The notes below the pieces were generated by a model. It made no database searches, was not told the DNA's origin, and saw only the letters and a program-made list of their open reading frames with translations. Below, one piece after another: positions 1-9,261 of a stretch of DNA of 41,307 nucleotides. Positions within the stretch are counted from its first letter, which is position 1; each line of letters begins with the position of its first letter. The DNA is from Minisyncoccota bacterium. Lineage in GTDB: Bacteria; Patescibacteriota; Microgenomatia; UBA1400; PJMF01. A program made the translations under genes and the position numbers. The stretch is taken from assembly GCA_018646985.1 (NCBI GenBank), contig JABGTR010000023.1, forward strand, positions 1 through 41,307, written 5' to 3'.

Positions 1-1
1 G

Positions 2-64
2 GAATCTAATTATGAAGAGTTAACGAAAGATAACTACTTTTACAAACCCAGTGGAGCCGTTTAA
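2..64 (+). CDS. 3' end of a CDS cut by the window edge (…ESNYEELTKDNYFYKPSGAV*); product unknown
   Basis: Frame 2 is open from the edge to TAA at 62-64; the adjacent direct repeats suggest a mobile element. Confidence 0.3.
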   Translation, partial: ESNYEELTKDNYFYKPSGAV

Positions 65-85
65 CAAACAAGTATTAATTACCCG

Positions 86-131
86 AAAGGGGACATTTCT
101 ACTTAATTTAAAAGGGGACGTTTCTACTTAA
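86..131. repeat. Tandem 21-bp direct repeat AAAGGGGACATTTCTACTTAA / AAAGGGGACGTTTCTACTTAA (86-106, 111-131)
   Basis: Read directly: one mismatch, 25-bp period; resembles sub-terminal transposase-binding repeats. Confidence 0.85.
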
Positions 132-182
132 CGTTAACACTCCAAGTAAATTACTGTCTAATTAGTAATTTAACCAATAAAT

Positions 183-204
183 CCTACTACAAGTGTAATA
201 AAAG
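183..204 (-). repeat. Family-2 repeat, copy A
   Basis: cctactacaagtgtaataaaag; 3 mismatches to copy B; just past the stop of the 214-519 gene. Confidence 0.65.
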
Positions 205-213
205 CAAAACTGC

Positions 214-519
214 TCAAACTCGATAACCTTTTTCTTTTAATGCTTGCTTGATCTCCCCCAATTCTTTCTCGATGTTTTTAATCTTAACTGCAAAATCAAT
301 CTCTTCTGCCCCTTCATCATCAATAAAATAAGTTACTGGCCTGCCAGTAGCCTGACCAATATCTCGCAGCACCTCGATTCCTGGCTGCGCTCGGCCGACT
401 TCATAAGCGCTGACTGCTTTATCAGATAGTTGGAGTTTAGTGGCTAAATCCTTCTGACTTAAACCAGCTTCTGTCCTGGCGTAGCGAATTTTTTGACTAA
501 TATTTAATCTTTTCTTCAT
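214..519 (-). CDS. XRE-family HTH transcriptional regulator
   Basis: HTH_3 signature IRYARTEAGLSQKDLATKLQLSDKAVSAYEVGRAQP. Confidence 0.9.
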   Translation of the reverse strand: MKKRLNISQKIRYARTEAGLSQKDLATKLQLSDKAVSAYEVGRAQPGIEVLRDIGQATGRPVTYFIDDEGAEEIDFAVKIKNIEKELGEIKQALKEKGYRV

Positions 520-588
520 ACTTGGGTCCTTGACTCCTCCTGTGCTGAATCGTATTCTAATTAGAGTAGAATTAACTCTAATTAATAC

Positions 589-993
589 ATGTCAGCTCTA
601 GAACCTAATACTATCTTGATTGTCGAGCCAAAACCAGACCTAGCTGAGGTTTACCGATTTTTGCCTCAAGACAGCCATCCTCTTCATATTACGTCAACCC
701 AGCGAGCGACTCAATACCTACAAGATAAAACCCCTAGTCTAGTCGTCATTAGTGCCAGTTATTCTCCAGTCCAAATATTTCATCTCTTAGAAACACTTAA
801 AAATCTCTCTAGCTCCAGTAAGCACCTAATTCCCATTATTTTCTCCATTGACCTAGAACACAAAACTAGCTTTATCCCTGGGACACGTTGGGGTGAAAAA
901 CTAGGAATCATCAATAGTCTCAGCTCAAAAAAAGAAGTAGAGTTGATTTTAGCTCGAGTTAGTAAAGAGCAAAAGAGTTTCGGCTATAACTAA
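589..993 (+). CDS. Degenerate response-regulator receiver-like protein
   Basis: Receiver-like beta strands (ILIVEPKPD, SLVVISASYSP, LIPIIFSID) without the phospho-acceptor Asp. Confidence 0.55.
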   Translation: MSALEPNTILIVEPKPDLAEVYRFLPQDSHPLHITSTQRATQYLQDKTPSLVVISASYSPVQIFHLLETLKNLSSSSKHLIPIIFSIDLEHKTSFIPGTRWGEKLGIINSLSSKKEVELILARVSKEQKSFGYN

Positions 994-1042
994 TTTTAGT
1001 TTTGTTACACCTTTGGTAGGATAGGCTTGTTTTAATAGGGTC

Positions 1043-1708
1043 ATGATTCAACCCATCCAAAACCTCCCCAAATCTAAAAGGCCTCGAGAGAGGCTCATCT
1101 CAACTGGCCCCCAAAACTTGACTCAGCCTGAGCTGCTGGCAGTTGTGCTGGGATCTGGGACTAACAAAAGAAACGTCCTGGCTCTAGCCAAACAGATTCT
1201 AAATAAATTTGGCTCCAGTCTGTCTACTATCACTCTCAAACAACTCACCACTGTTCATGGAATTGGCCAAATTCAGGCTGCTAAAATAATCGCCACCCTT
1301 GAGCTGGGGAAACGCCTCCATAATCTAAAACCCAAACCTAGATTGCTTAAGCCAACCGATGCTCTACGAGAAGTAAGCGAGATTCGTCCCAGTCATCGCG
1401 AACAACTGATTGGCTTATATCTCAATGCTCGCTATGAGCTAATGGCTAAAGAAGTGCTGGCGGTCGGGAGTGTTAACGCTCATAGTATTGAGCCTAGAGA
1501 TGTGTTTGCACCCGCTATCAAACTCCCCTGCCGGAGCTTAATCCTAGTTCACAATCATCCTTCAGGTGATCCTCAACCTAGCCAAGACGATATTTCTACC
1601 TCACTAAAGCTAAAAAAAGCAGGACGATTGCTGGGGATAAGTCTACTTGATCATTTGATTGTCACTAAGGATAGTCACTTGTCGATGCAGCAGCAAAAAC
1701 TAATCTAG
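1043..1708 (+). CDS. radC: RadC family protein (JAB/MPN domain)
   Basis: HhH-like N-terminus; LILVHNHPSGDPQPSQDD motif. Confidence 0.93.
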   Translation: MIQPIQNLPKSKRPRERLISTGPQNLTQPELLAVVLGSGTNKRNVLALAKQILNKFGSSLSTITLKQLTTVHGIGQIQAAKIIATLELGKRLHNLKPKPRLLKPTDALREVSEIRPSHREQLIGLYLNARYELMAKEVLAVGSVNAHSIEPRDVFAPAIKLPCRSLILVHNHPSGDPQPSQDDISTSLKLKKAGRLLGISLLDHLIVTKDSHLSMQQQKLI

Positions 1709-3094
1709 TTTATTAATTTTTTGACCTTGGGGGGTGTCTTTAACTGAGTAGCCTAGGGACTTAAGTTGCTGTCGGAGCTCATCGGCCTGGGTAAAATCTT
1801 GCTCATCTCTGGCTTGCTGTCTCTTAGTCAGTAAGTCTTCAACCGCTGGTGGTAAATCACCTGCTTTTACTTCAGCTAACCCCAATCCTAACACTTGATC
1901 GAAATCAAGTAATATTTTTAGTCTAGTTGCTTTCGATAACTCAGCTTTTGTCACTTCCCATAAGACTGCCAATGCCTCTGAAGTTTTAAGATCATCCTCC
2001 ATTAGCCCAAAAAATTGCTGCTCATATTTTTTAACCTGATCTTCATCAACTGTCCCCACTTCTCCTTGATGGAGATCCAAGACTAAGTTAATTAATTTTT
2101 GATAACTTTTTTGAGAACCAGCTAAATTCTCCCAAGTAAAGTTCATCTCACTTCTGTAATGAGCGGTTAAAAATAGTAGTCGCAATGCTAAGGGGTGGAA
2201 ACCACGCTCAATAATATCTTCAATCGTAAATAGATTTCCCAGAGACTTGCTCATTTTTTGGCCATTAATCTGTAGAAAATTATGATGCACCCAATACTTC
2301 ACAAACGGTTTCTTACCAGAGACTGTCTCTGACTGAGCAATTTCATTAGTGTGATGGACTGGAATGTGATCAATCCCACCGGAATGGATATCTACCTGGT
2401 CACCCAATTGATCCTTACTAATAGTACTACACTCGATGTGCCAACCAGGAAACCCTCGCTCTGACCAAGGACTTGGCCAAACCATAGCTCTATTCTCACC
2501 TTCACGCTCGAACTTCCACAATGCAAAATCAGTTGGATTACGCCGGCCAACTACTTTCTCTACTCGAGCCCCTTCGCGCAGGCTTTTAATATCTAATCTA
2601 GCTAACTTGCCATAATCATCTAGTTTACTGGTATCGAAATAGACTCCATCATCATCAATTACATAAGTATATCCTTTTTGCTCCAGATCCTTAATCATCT
2701 CGATCTGCTCATCGATATACTCAGTCACTCGACAAACATTGTCTGGTCTAAGATTATTGAGTTTTTCTAGAGAATTATAGAAATGATCCTCAAATTTCTT
2801 GGCTACATCCCACACAGTAGCTTTATATTTCTTGGCCCCTTTTTCCATCTTGTCCTCACCAGTGTCGGCATCAGAAGCCAAGTGGCCCACGTCAGTCACA
2901 TTCTGGACAAACTTAACTTTAAAACCAGCGTGTCTTAAGGTTCTGATTAAAAAATCATCCATCGTATAGCGGCGCAGATGCCCAATGTGAGTATAGTCAT
3001 AAACAGTTGGTCCACATGAGTAAAAACCCAGTTTCGGCGGATCAATCGGCTCAATCTGGTCGATTTTCCTAGTGAGAGTATTGTAGAGTTTCAT
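1700..3094 (-). CDS. cysS: Cysteinyl-tRNA synthetase
   Basis: CGPTVYDYTHIGHLR, GWHIECS, KMSKSLGN motifs; full length. Confidence 0.97.
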   Translation of the reverse strand: MKLYNTLTRKIDQIEPIDPPKLGFYSCGPTVYDYTHIGHLRRYTMDDFLIRTLRHAGFKVKFVQNVTDVGHLASDADTGEDKMEKGAKKYKATVWDVAKKFEDHFYNSLEKLNNLRPDNVCRVTEYIDEQIEMIKDLEQKGYTYVIDDDGVYFDTSKLDDYGKLARLDIKSLREGARVEKVVGRRNPTDFALWKFEREGENRAMVWPSPWSERGFPGWHIECSTISKDQLGDQVDIHSGGIDHIPVHHTNEIAQSETVSGKKPFVKYWVHHNFLQINGQKMSKSLGNLFTIEDIIERGFHPLALRLLFLTAHYRSEMNFTWENLAGSQKSYQKLINLVLDLHQGEVGTVDEDQVKKYEQQFFGLMEDDLKTSEALAVLWEVTKAELSKATRLKILLDFDQVLGLGLAEVKAGDLPPAVEDLLTKRQQARDEQDFTQADELRQQLKSLGYSVKDTPQGQKINKLD

Positions 3095-3268
3095 TTTGTT
3101 TATTTATTATAACCCACCGCCAAAACCAATTCCCCTCAGCTCATCTCAAACCCCTATGGTCATAATGCCTACTTTTTGGGTAATTTTTGAGCATCTTTTG
3201 ACTACTTTTTAACCTCTTTTTGACACCCACATCTCAAAACAACAATAGCGAAAAAGTCAATTTCAATC

Positions 3269-3937
3269 TCAATGCTTTTGCCCAGACTTACTTAGTCCTG
3301 TTCGAGACTGCTCTAGCATGTTTTGAGACTTCTGTTTTTTAGACTGACCAGAAGCCGGTCCAACCGGCCCTTTTTTAGTACTCGTTGGAGCCGCAATAGC
3401 TTGCTTTTTATTAGCCTCTTCTTCCTGTTTTTTCCGCTCTTCTTCCTCTTGTTCGAGCTTCTTTTTTTGCATTTCTTCCTGATATTTTTTTTGCGCCACC
3501 TGCTGCTGCTCTTCGGTCAATTTCTGAAAACGCTGATGTATACTCTTCTTCTTAGCTTCTTCTTCTGGAGTATCTCCAGGATTAACACCAAACAAAGCAT
3601 TAATATCAAAAATACTCGCTAAACCTTTCTTAATATCGGCCAACGGTCTCTTAAATAATTCTTCTCTCAAACCACTCACCTCTCGAGGTTTTTCTGGTTG
3701 AGAAGCACCTTTCCCCTCACCCTGAGGAGCTTGAGTTGTATCTGTAGGAGAAACTAAGGGATTGGTGCCACTTTTACCTGAAGCGGACTGAGTGCTACTT
3801 TGCTGTTGAGAAAGTTGTTTTTGCTGACCAGCAGCCTGCATCGCTGCTTCATCCATATGCTCAGCCGGAGCTCCCATTCCGGGATTAAAACCACCCATAG
3901 GTCTGGGCGTAGCTCCTCCTGGCTTTGGTCCTGGCAT
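3269..3937 (-). CDS. Low-complexity, charged hypothetical protein
   Basis: Long ORF with Gly/Pro-rich N-terminus and K/E/Q-rich C-terminal half. Confidence 0.7.
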   Translation of the reverse strand: MPGPKPGGATPRPMGGFNPGMGAPAEHMDEAAMQAAGQQKQLSQQQSSTQSASGKSGTNPLVSPTDTTQAPQGEGKGASQPEKPREVSGLREELFKRPLADIKKGLASIFDINALFGVNPGDTPEEEAKKKSIHQRFQKLTEEQQQVAQKKYQEEMQKKKLEQEEEERKKQEEEANKKQAIAAPTSTKKGPVGPASGQSKKQKSQNMLEQSRTGLSKSGQKH

Positions 3938-3940
3938 AAG

Positions 3941-4267
3941 TTAAACCTTTTTATGTCCTAGTTGGTGGATTTCATAGCCATCTTGAGATGACTCTTTGTT
4001 TTGAGATTTATTGACTTCAGCCTGATCTTGAGATCGACGAGCTTGCACCGCTGGATCTTGACTTATCTCCTTCATTTTATCAAGTTGCTCCTGGATCAGG
4101 ATCGCCTCTTCAGCCTTTTTCTGCTCTCCCATTGCTGCCAGATCTTCTTTTTTCTTTTTTGATTCTTCAGCCTGCTGAGTCGCCTTTTTAGCTTGAGAAG
4201 CACCTTTAGCATCTTCAAGCACATCTTCTAGAATATCTAAGGGACTTTTCTTTTTATCATCAGCCAT
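3941..4267 (-). CDS. Charged hypothetical protein (MADDKKKSPLDILEDVLEDAKG…)
   Basis: ORF tightly linked to 3269-3937 and to the hpf-like gene. Confidence 0.7.
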   Translation of the reverse strand: MADDKKKSPLDILEDVLEDAKGASQAKKATQQAEESKKKKEDLAAMGEQKKAEEAILIQEQLDKMKEISQDPAVQARRSQDQAEVNKSQNKESSQDGYEIHQLGHKKV

Positions 4268-4285
4268 GAGTCTACAATACTAGAT

Positions 4286-4597
4286 CTAGCGCTGTTTGGT
4301 AAGACGCTTTTCTTTAAATTTACGAGTTTGACGGAATACTTTATCGGTCGCATCAACAATAGCGTCATACATATCAGCTGCTTTGGTTTTAATAACTATT
4401 GTTTTTCCAGGCAAGTTGACCACATACTTGACCAGTGCATTCCTATCTCGTTTAGATTTAGCCACTCGTTGGTCTAAAAATACTTGGACTTTGGAAATCC
4501 GCTGACCCAATTTATCTAGCTTGAGAGCTTGTTCGTGAGCGAACTCTCTCATGGCAGTGGTGATTTCTAGGGTTTTAGATGCGATTAAAATACGCAT
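4286..4597 (-). CDS. hpf: Ribosome hibernation-promoting factor / RaiA-like
   Basis: S30AE-domain pattern: ITTAMREFAHEQALKLDKLGQRISKVQVFLD…KAADMYDAIVDATDKVFRQTRKFKEK. Confidence 0.85.
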   Translation of the reverse strand: MRILIASKTLEITTAMREFAHEQALKLDKLGQRISKVQVFLDQRVAKSKRDRNALVKYVVNLPGKTIVIKTKAADMYDAIVDATDKVFRQTRKFKEKRLTKQR

Positions 4598-4688
4598 ATG
4601 GCCTCCTTATAGTTTTACCTAATATCGGAACACCATTTGAAGTGATCGAAGAGATCATTAAGTTTAGTTTAGTGGAGATAATATGGCT

Positions 4689-5288
4689 TTACAAGGAGCG
4701 TCTGCCCTCGAGTGCTCGAGCAATGGTAACGCCATCGGCATACTCAATGTCAGCCCCAATTGGCAGCCCATGACCGATGCGGGTGATCTTAATTTCTAGC
4801 TCTAAATTTTCGACTATCTCGCGGATATAGAGGGCTGTGGACTCACCTTCCATGGTGGGGTTGGTGGCTAAAATTAGCTCTTCCACTCCATCCAATCTAT
4901 CTAAAATATCTTTTAAATAGAGCTGGTCTGGACCAACATTATTAAGAGGATCAATTGCACCATGTAAAACGTGATAAAAACCTTGGTATTTATCTGATTG
5001 CTCAATGGCTAATTGATCTAAGGGTGACTCAACCACCATCAATATGTGGCGATCTCGACCTGAATCGTCACAAATCATACAAGGATCGGTCTCACTGACG
5101 TTATGACAGTGCTGGCACAAGACGGTATCAGTTTTTAAGGCCACTAGCTTTTCTGCAAAGTCTTCGAGCTCTTCTTTGGGGTGACGCAGTAAATAAAAGG
5201 CTAACCTCTGGGCAGACTTAGGTCCTATTCCAGGCAGTCTTTCAAACTTTTCAATCAAACGAACCACTGGACGGGGAAGCTTTGCCAT
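4689..5288 (-). CDS. recR: Recombination protein RecR
   Basis: LPGIGPKSAQRLAFYLL, Cys4 zinc motif, Toprim region NPTMEGESTALYI. Confidence 0.96.
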   Translation of the reverse strand: MAKLPRPVVRLIEKFERLPGIGPKSAQRLAFYLLRHPKEELEDFAEKLVALKTDTVLCQHCHNVSETDPCMICDDSGRDRHILMVVESPLDQLAIEQSDKYQGFYHVLHGAIDPLNNVGPDQLYLKDILDRLDGVEELILATNPTMEGESTALYIREIVENLELEIKITRIGHGLPIGADIEYADGVTIARALEGRRSL

Positions 5289-5342
5289 AGAAACTAATAC
5301 TACCCTCAGTAGTGGTACTTATACAAGCAGAACTTTTAACTA

Positions 5343-5492
5343 TTACTTACTAGGGTTCTCTTTCTCATCTTCTTCTCCCTGTTCTTCGAGAGCTTTCCTC
5401 TCTTCAGCAGACATTTCTCCTCACTTTGCTTTAGCAGCTGCAACCCACTTAGCCAATTCTTCTTGTTGTTCTTCAGTTAATTCTTTTGCCAT
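5343..5492 (-). other. Small ORF with one in-frame TGA (MAKELTEEQQEELAKWVAAAKAK[TGA]GEMSAEERKALEEQGEEDEKENPSK)
   Basis: Codon-by-codon reverse-strand reading: TGA at 5423-5421, TAA at 5345-5343; purine-rich GAGAAG upstream of ATG. Confidence 0.5.
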
Positions 5493-5504
5493 ACTTCTCT
5501 TTCG

Positions 5505-6620
5505 TTAATTAATAATTTCTTTTTTCTTCAACACTTCTATGATCTTATGATGAATTTTGGTTTTACTCAGTAGCTTGCCATCTTCAACACACTCCACCAC
5601 CACCCAATGTTTATATTTATTAGCAAAACGCTTATACATCGCGATTGCCTCTTGTTGGTGACTAATATCCTTCTCCGCCTCATCCTTCTTGCCACCATTA
5701 TTCTTCTTCTTCGACTTATGATTAAGCAACTTTTGAGAAATCTCTACCGACACATGTAGAAATAACACAATATCCTCTTTGGGGAGCTTGTGCTCTTTAT
5801 ACTCCATATCATAAAGCCACTTAATAAAATCTACTTGCTGATCTTTGGGCATCTTACTGGCTTGGTGAGCATTGGCAGAAGTGTAACGATCAGAAACAAC
5901 CAAATTTCCTTCCTCCAGCCACTCCACAATATCATCCCGCGCCGTCAATCTATCTAAGGCAAAAGCCAAAGAAGCCAAATATGGACTAACATCTCGATTA
6001 CCACCAAACTCACCTTTCAAGAAACGAGCTACCAGAGCCCCATGAAAAGAAGTTTTGTAACGAGGAAAAGAGATATACTTATTCTTAATTTTATTTTTCT
6101 TCAGATACTTAAGCAGCATCTCCGTCTGAGTAGCTTTTCCAGCTCCATCTGCGCCATCAATCACTAATAACTTGCCAGTCTGTTGTTGCTTATGCTTGAA
6201 GTGAGACAAATTCTTCTTGAGTACAGATTTAATATTGCTTTTAGTGTAATGAGTCACATACAGCTCATCGTGACCGGCAATCATCGTTGGCAACTCATGA
6301 CTATTGTCTTTATAAAAAAGAGCAATTACTGGAATATTCTTATCTAAAGCTTTCTCGATCAGTAAGGCTGTTCCCCATGAAGGAGCAGTTACCTCTGCTA
6401 CCATCACATCCACCTGCTGGACACTCTCTACTTCACGCTCAAAAATCTGATTAGGTTTGAGTCCACCTGAAGGATCAATTGAAGGATCAATCACATGCTT
6501 GGAGACCACCTCATGACCTAGCTTCTCCAGCTCTTTAACAATTTTCTTATACAACGGTAGATAACTATCCCGTTCCAAGCTAACTGCTGCTCCAAAATAT
6601 ATCTTCATAAAATTGATCAC
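5505..6620 (-). CDS. tmk: Fusion of an N-terminal DNPH1/nucleoside-2-deoxyribosyltransferase-like domain and a C-terminal thymidylate kinase
   Basis: N-term IYFGAAVSLER…EREVESVQQVDVMVAEVTAPSWG; C-term IDGADGAGKATQTEML…DRYTSANAHQ. Confidence 0.88.
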   Translation of the reverse strand: MINFMKIYFGAAVSLERDSYLPLYKKIVKELEKLGHEVVSKHVIDPSIDPSGGLKPNQIFEREVESVQQVDVMVAEVTAPSWGTALLIEKALDKNIPVIALFYKDNSHELPTMIAGHDELYVTHYTKSNIKSVLKKNLSHFKHKQQQTGKLLVIDGADGAGKATQTEMLLKYLKKNKIKNKYISFPRYKTSFHGALVARFLKGEFGGNRDVSPYLASLAFALDRLTARDDIVEWLEEGNLVVSDRYTSANAHQASKMPKDQQVDFIKWLYDMEYKEHKLPKEDIVLFLHVSVEISQKLLNHKSKKKNNGGKKDEAEKDISHQQEAIAMYKRFANKYKHWVVVECVEDGKLLSKTKIHHKIIEVLKKKEIIN

Positions 6621-6659
6621 CCATTCAAAAGGCGAACTGCCTTATTTTTTGATAATAGC

Positions 6660-7223
6660 CTAATTATCCTCAGTTGCCAATTGGCTAGCCACCACATAAG
6701 ATAACTCTATTGGAAACTGATCTAAAAACTTTTTAAAAAACTCTGTGTCACCGCCATTCCAGAGACGGACCATGATCTTAGTAATTTGACCATAATTAAG
6801 CCCGATAGAACTTAAAACATTCATGATCCATGGCCGATACTTCTGCCTATTTCTCAAATTTTTCATCAAAACTGCGTAAATAGGATTGATGTCTAAAGCT
6901 GTCGCCACTGCAAAAATATGAGAGGCCATCACCCCAATGAGCTCGGCATCAATTTGATCATCTTCTCCCAATCTTAAAACAGCTTTTAACTCGTAAAGTA
7001 AATCTCTAGCCACTAACTCCTCAGCATGATCAACAGCAGCAGCAGCTTCTTTTATTCTAGCGATGGTTAATTCATTTGCCGGAGCATCTATTTCAAAGAA
7101 ACTCATTAGGCTTGTTATTGATGCATCGCCCAACCGAAACATATCATTCCAATAATGAAGTAAGTCTCCAAACTCAGCTACGACATTGACTCTATCTTCT
7201 ACTTCCTTGTCCAAAAATTCCAA
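6660..7223 (-). CDS. Hypothetical protein
   Basis: 187-aa ORF in the same direction as its neighbours. Confidence 0.65.
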   Translation of the reverse strand: MEFLDKEVEDRVNVVAEFGDLLHYWNDMFRLGDASITSLMSFFEIDAPANELTIARIKEAAAAVDHAEELVARDLLYELKAVLRLGEDDQIDAELIGVMASHIFAVATALDINPIYAVLMKNLRNRQKYRPWIMNVLSSIGLNYGQITKIMVRLWNGGDTEFFKKFLDQFPIELSYVVASQLATEDN

Positions 7224-7286
7224 TAACTCATTAATAGGTTGTGGTTTGAAAATCTTTAAAACACTACAAACTGTGGTGTATACTAT

Positions 7287-7805
7287 TTAGCTACTCACCG
7301 AATACTCTAATAAAATAGTCTGTTTTGAGAGTTGTTTAGTCGATTCTAACTTCAGTTTAACATCCAAATCCTGATTTAATAATCTAACCCCATCACCAAA
7401 CAATATTGGCTCAACCGTTAAGTATAGTTTATCCACTACTCCAGCCTGCATAAACATGGTGTAGATGCTGGATCCACCAGCAATGACAACATTTCGTGCA
7501 CCTTCTTTTTCTAATCGATCAAGTAACTCCTGAGGATTTTCATCAGTTCCACTAGCTCGAATAATATCTGGCTTATGATTTACAAATTCTTGAGGAGATC
7601 TAGTGTATATTTCCCATCTAGAATCACGCGGGTGTTTTCTAAATGTTTGAAAAGTCTTAGAACCCATCACGATCACATCAGCGCTCTTTATTTTTTCCAC
7701 ATAGAACTTTTTATCCTCTTCTGAAGTCCAGTCAAAAGATCTATCGTCAATATCTCTAGCAATGAATCCATCTGCTGTGAATGCTGCAATTAGAAAACAA
7801 TGCAT
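7287..7805 (-). CDS. Dihydrofolate reductase family protein (RibD-C/DHFR fold)
   Basis: FTADGFIAR, VIVMGSKTFQTF, NVVIAGGSSIYTMFM motifs. Confidence 0.88.
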   Translation of the reverse strand: MHCFLIAAFTADGFIARDIDDRSFDWTSEEDKKFYVEKIKSADVIVMGSKTFQTFRKHPRDSRWEIYTRSPQEFVNHKPDIIRASGTDENPQELLDRLEKEGARNVVIAGGSSIYTMFMQAGVVDKLYLTVEPILFGDGVRLLNQDLDVKLKLESTKQLSKQTILLEYSVSS

Positions 7806-7823
7806 AAGTTTATTCCTTTAAAA

Positions 7824-8252
7824 CTAAATCCCAGTTGACCCAAATCCACCTCGGTCATTATTATTTAATTCTATCACTCCTTCAACTTCTACTTTTTCTC
7901 TAGAGAGAATAATCAACTGAACAATTCGCTCACCTTTTTTAACTGTTACTTCTTGATCTGTAAAATTAAATAAGACTGCTCGATACTCGTCATTATCTCC
8001 ACAGTAATCCTCATCACCCACTCCAATTCCATTAGCCATCATCAAGCCTCTTTTATGCAAAGAACTACGAGCTGCAAGTAAAGCCCAATAATTTTCTGGC
8101 AATTCTAAAGCAATGTTGAGCGGCACATAACCAATTTTCCCAGGTGAAATAGCCACATCTACTCGTGCATAAAGATCTAGCGCTGCCGCTTTATCAGTTT
8201 TGTATTCTGGCAGAGGTAATGTTTCATCAAAACGCTTAATCTTAAGTTTCAT
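7824..8252 (-). CDS. dut: dUTP diphosphatase
   Basis: DKAAALDLYA, ARSSLHKRGL, GERIVQLII, RGGFGSTGI motifs. Confidence 0.92.
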   Translation of the reverse strand: MKLKIKRFDETLPLPEYKTDKAAALDLYARVDVAISPGKIGYVPLNIALELPENYWALLAARSSLHKRGLMMANGIGVGDEDYCGDNDEYRAVLFNFTDQEVTVKKGERIVQLIILSREKVEVEGVIELNNNDRGGFGSTGI

Positions 8253-8314
8253 CTTGAGATGAGTATAGCATTTATCAGCTCAACTTTTATTGGTCGATAT
8301 GGTACAACTTTCAT

Positions 8315-9235
8315 ATGCTAACTGTTCCTTCAGACCCTCAAATTAAGAAGACTCCTCATTACGATTATCACAATACACTTAAGTTAATTTTAGAAGAGGG
8401 CACTCGAGTTAAATCTCAAACTGGGACTGATACTCTGACCTACATTGCGCCACCCGCAATGCGCTTTGATCTGGAAAATGGTTTTCCCCTAATTACTGAG
8501 CGTAATATGGCTCCAGACTTTAAAAAAGTACCGACTGTCTGGAAGCAAGCTCTGGGAGAAATTATTGGTTTTATTAATGGGGCTCGCACTCAAGAAGAAC
8601 TCCAATCTTATGGTTGCCATTGGTGGCGACACTGGGTAACTGAGAAAAAATGCCACAAGCGAGGCTTGGAAACTGGTGATCTTGGCCCTGGTTCTTATGG
8701 GGCAGCTTTTCATGACTTTCCCACTGCCGAAGGCACCAACTACAACCAAATCCAAAACATCGTCGAGCAAATCATCGAGCTGCCCCATCTCAAAACCCAC
8801 TTTATTTCACCTTGGATTCCTCAGTACATCGTCCGCGGTGAAGGTAAGCAACAAAAAGTGGTCGTCTGTCCTTGTCATGGTTGGATGCATATCCTCATCC
8901 AAAACGGAAAACTCCACCTCCACATGTTCCAACGCTCAGGAGATGTGCCAATTGGTGTCCCCTCCAACATGGTCCAGTATGCTGCTTTGACGATGATGTT
9001 GGCTCAGGTAACTGGCTATAAACCCGGTACTTATATCCATACCATCTCCGATGCTCATATCTATGTCGACCAAGTAGAAACAGTTAAAAAAGTTCTTGAA
9101 CGAAAGCCAAGACCTTTCCCGACTATGAAACTTAGCACCGATAATAAAGATATTTTTAAATTTAGAATCGAAGACTTTGAGCTAAGTGATTATGACCCCT
9201 ATCCAGGTATTAAAAATATTCCCGTAGCGATCTAG
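8315..9235 (+). CDS. thyA: Thymidylate synthase (ThyA family, divergent)
   Basis: Catalytic CPCHGWMH, QRSGDVPIGVPSNMVQYA, HTISDAHIYVDQ; C-terminus IPVAI. Confidence 0.92.
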   Translation: MLTVPSDPQIKKTPHYDYHNTLKLILEEGTRVKSQTGTDTLTYIAPPAMRFDLENGFPLITERNMAPDFKKVPTVWKQALGEIIGFINGARTQEELQSYGCHWWRHWVTEKKCHKRGLETGDLGPGSYGAAFHDFPTAEGTNYNQIQNIVEQIIELPHLKTHFISPWIPQYIVRGEGKQQKVVVCPCHGWMHILIQNGKLHLHMFQRSGDVPIGVPSNMVQYAALTMMLAQVTGYKPGTYIHTISDAHIYVDQVETVKKVLERKPRPFPTMKLSTDNKDIFKFRIEDFELSDYDPYPGIKNIPVAI

Positions 9236-9261
9236 AGTTTTAGTAAAAACCTTGAGCCTTG

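Noticed and set aside
3323-3622. 99-aa Phe/Leu-rich plus-strand ORF
   Set aside because: Antisense of the K/E-rich gene 3269-3937; composition artefact.
5343-5492. Alternative genetic code (UGA = Gly)
   Set aside because: Long conserved genes such as topA, cysS, dprA and mrdA are intact under code 11, with no TGA interruptions.
8489-8990. ORFs 8489-8800(-) and 8676-8990(+)
   Set aside because: Shadow frames within thyA.
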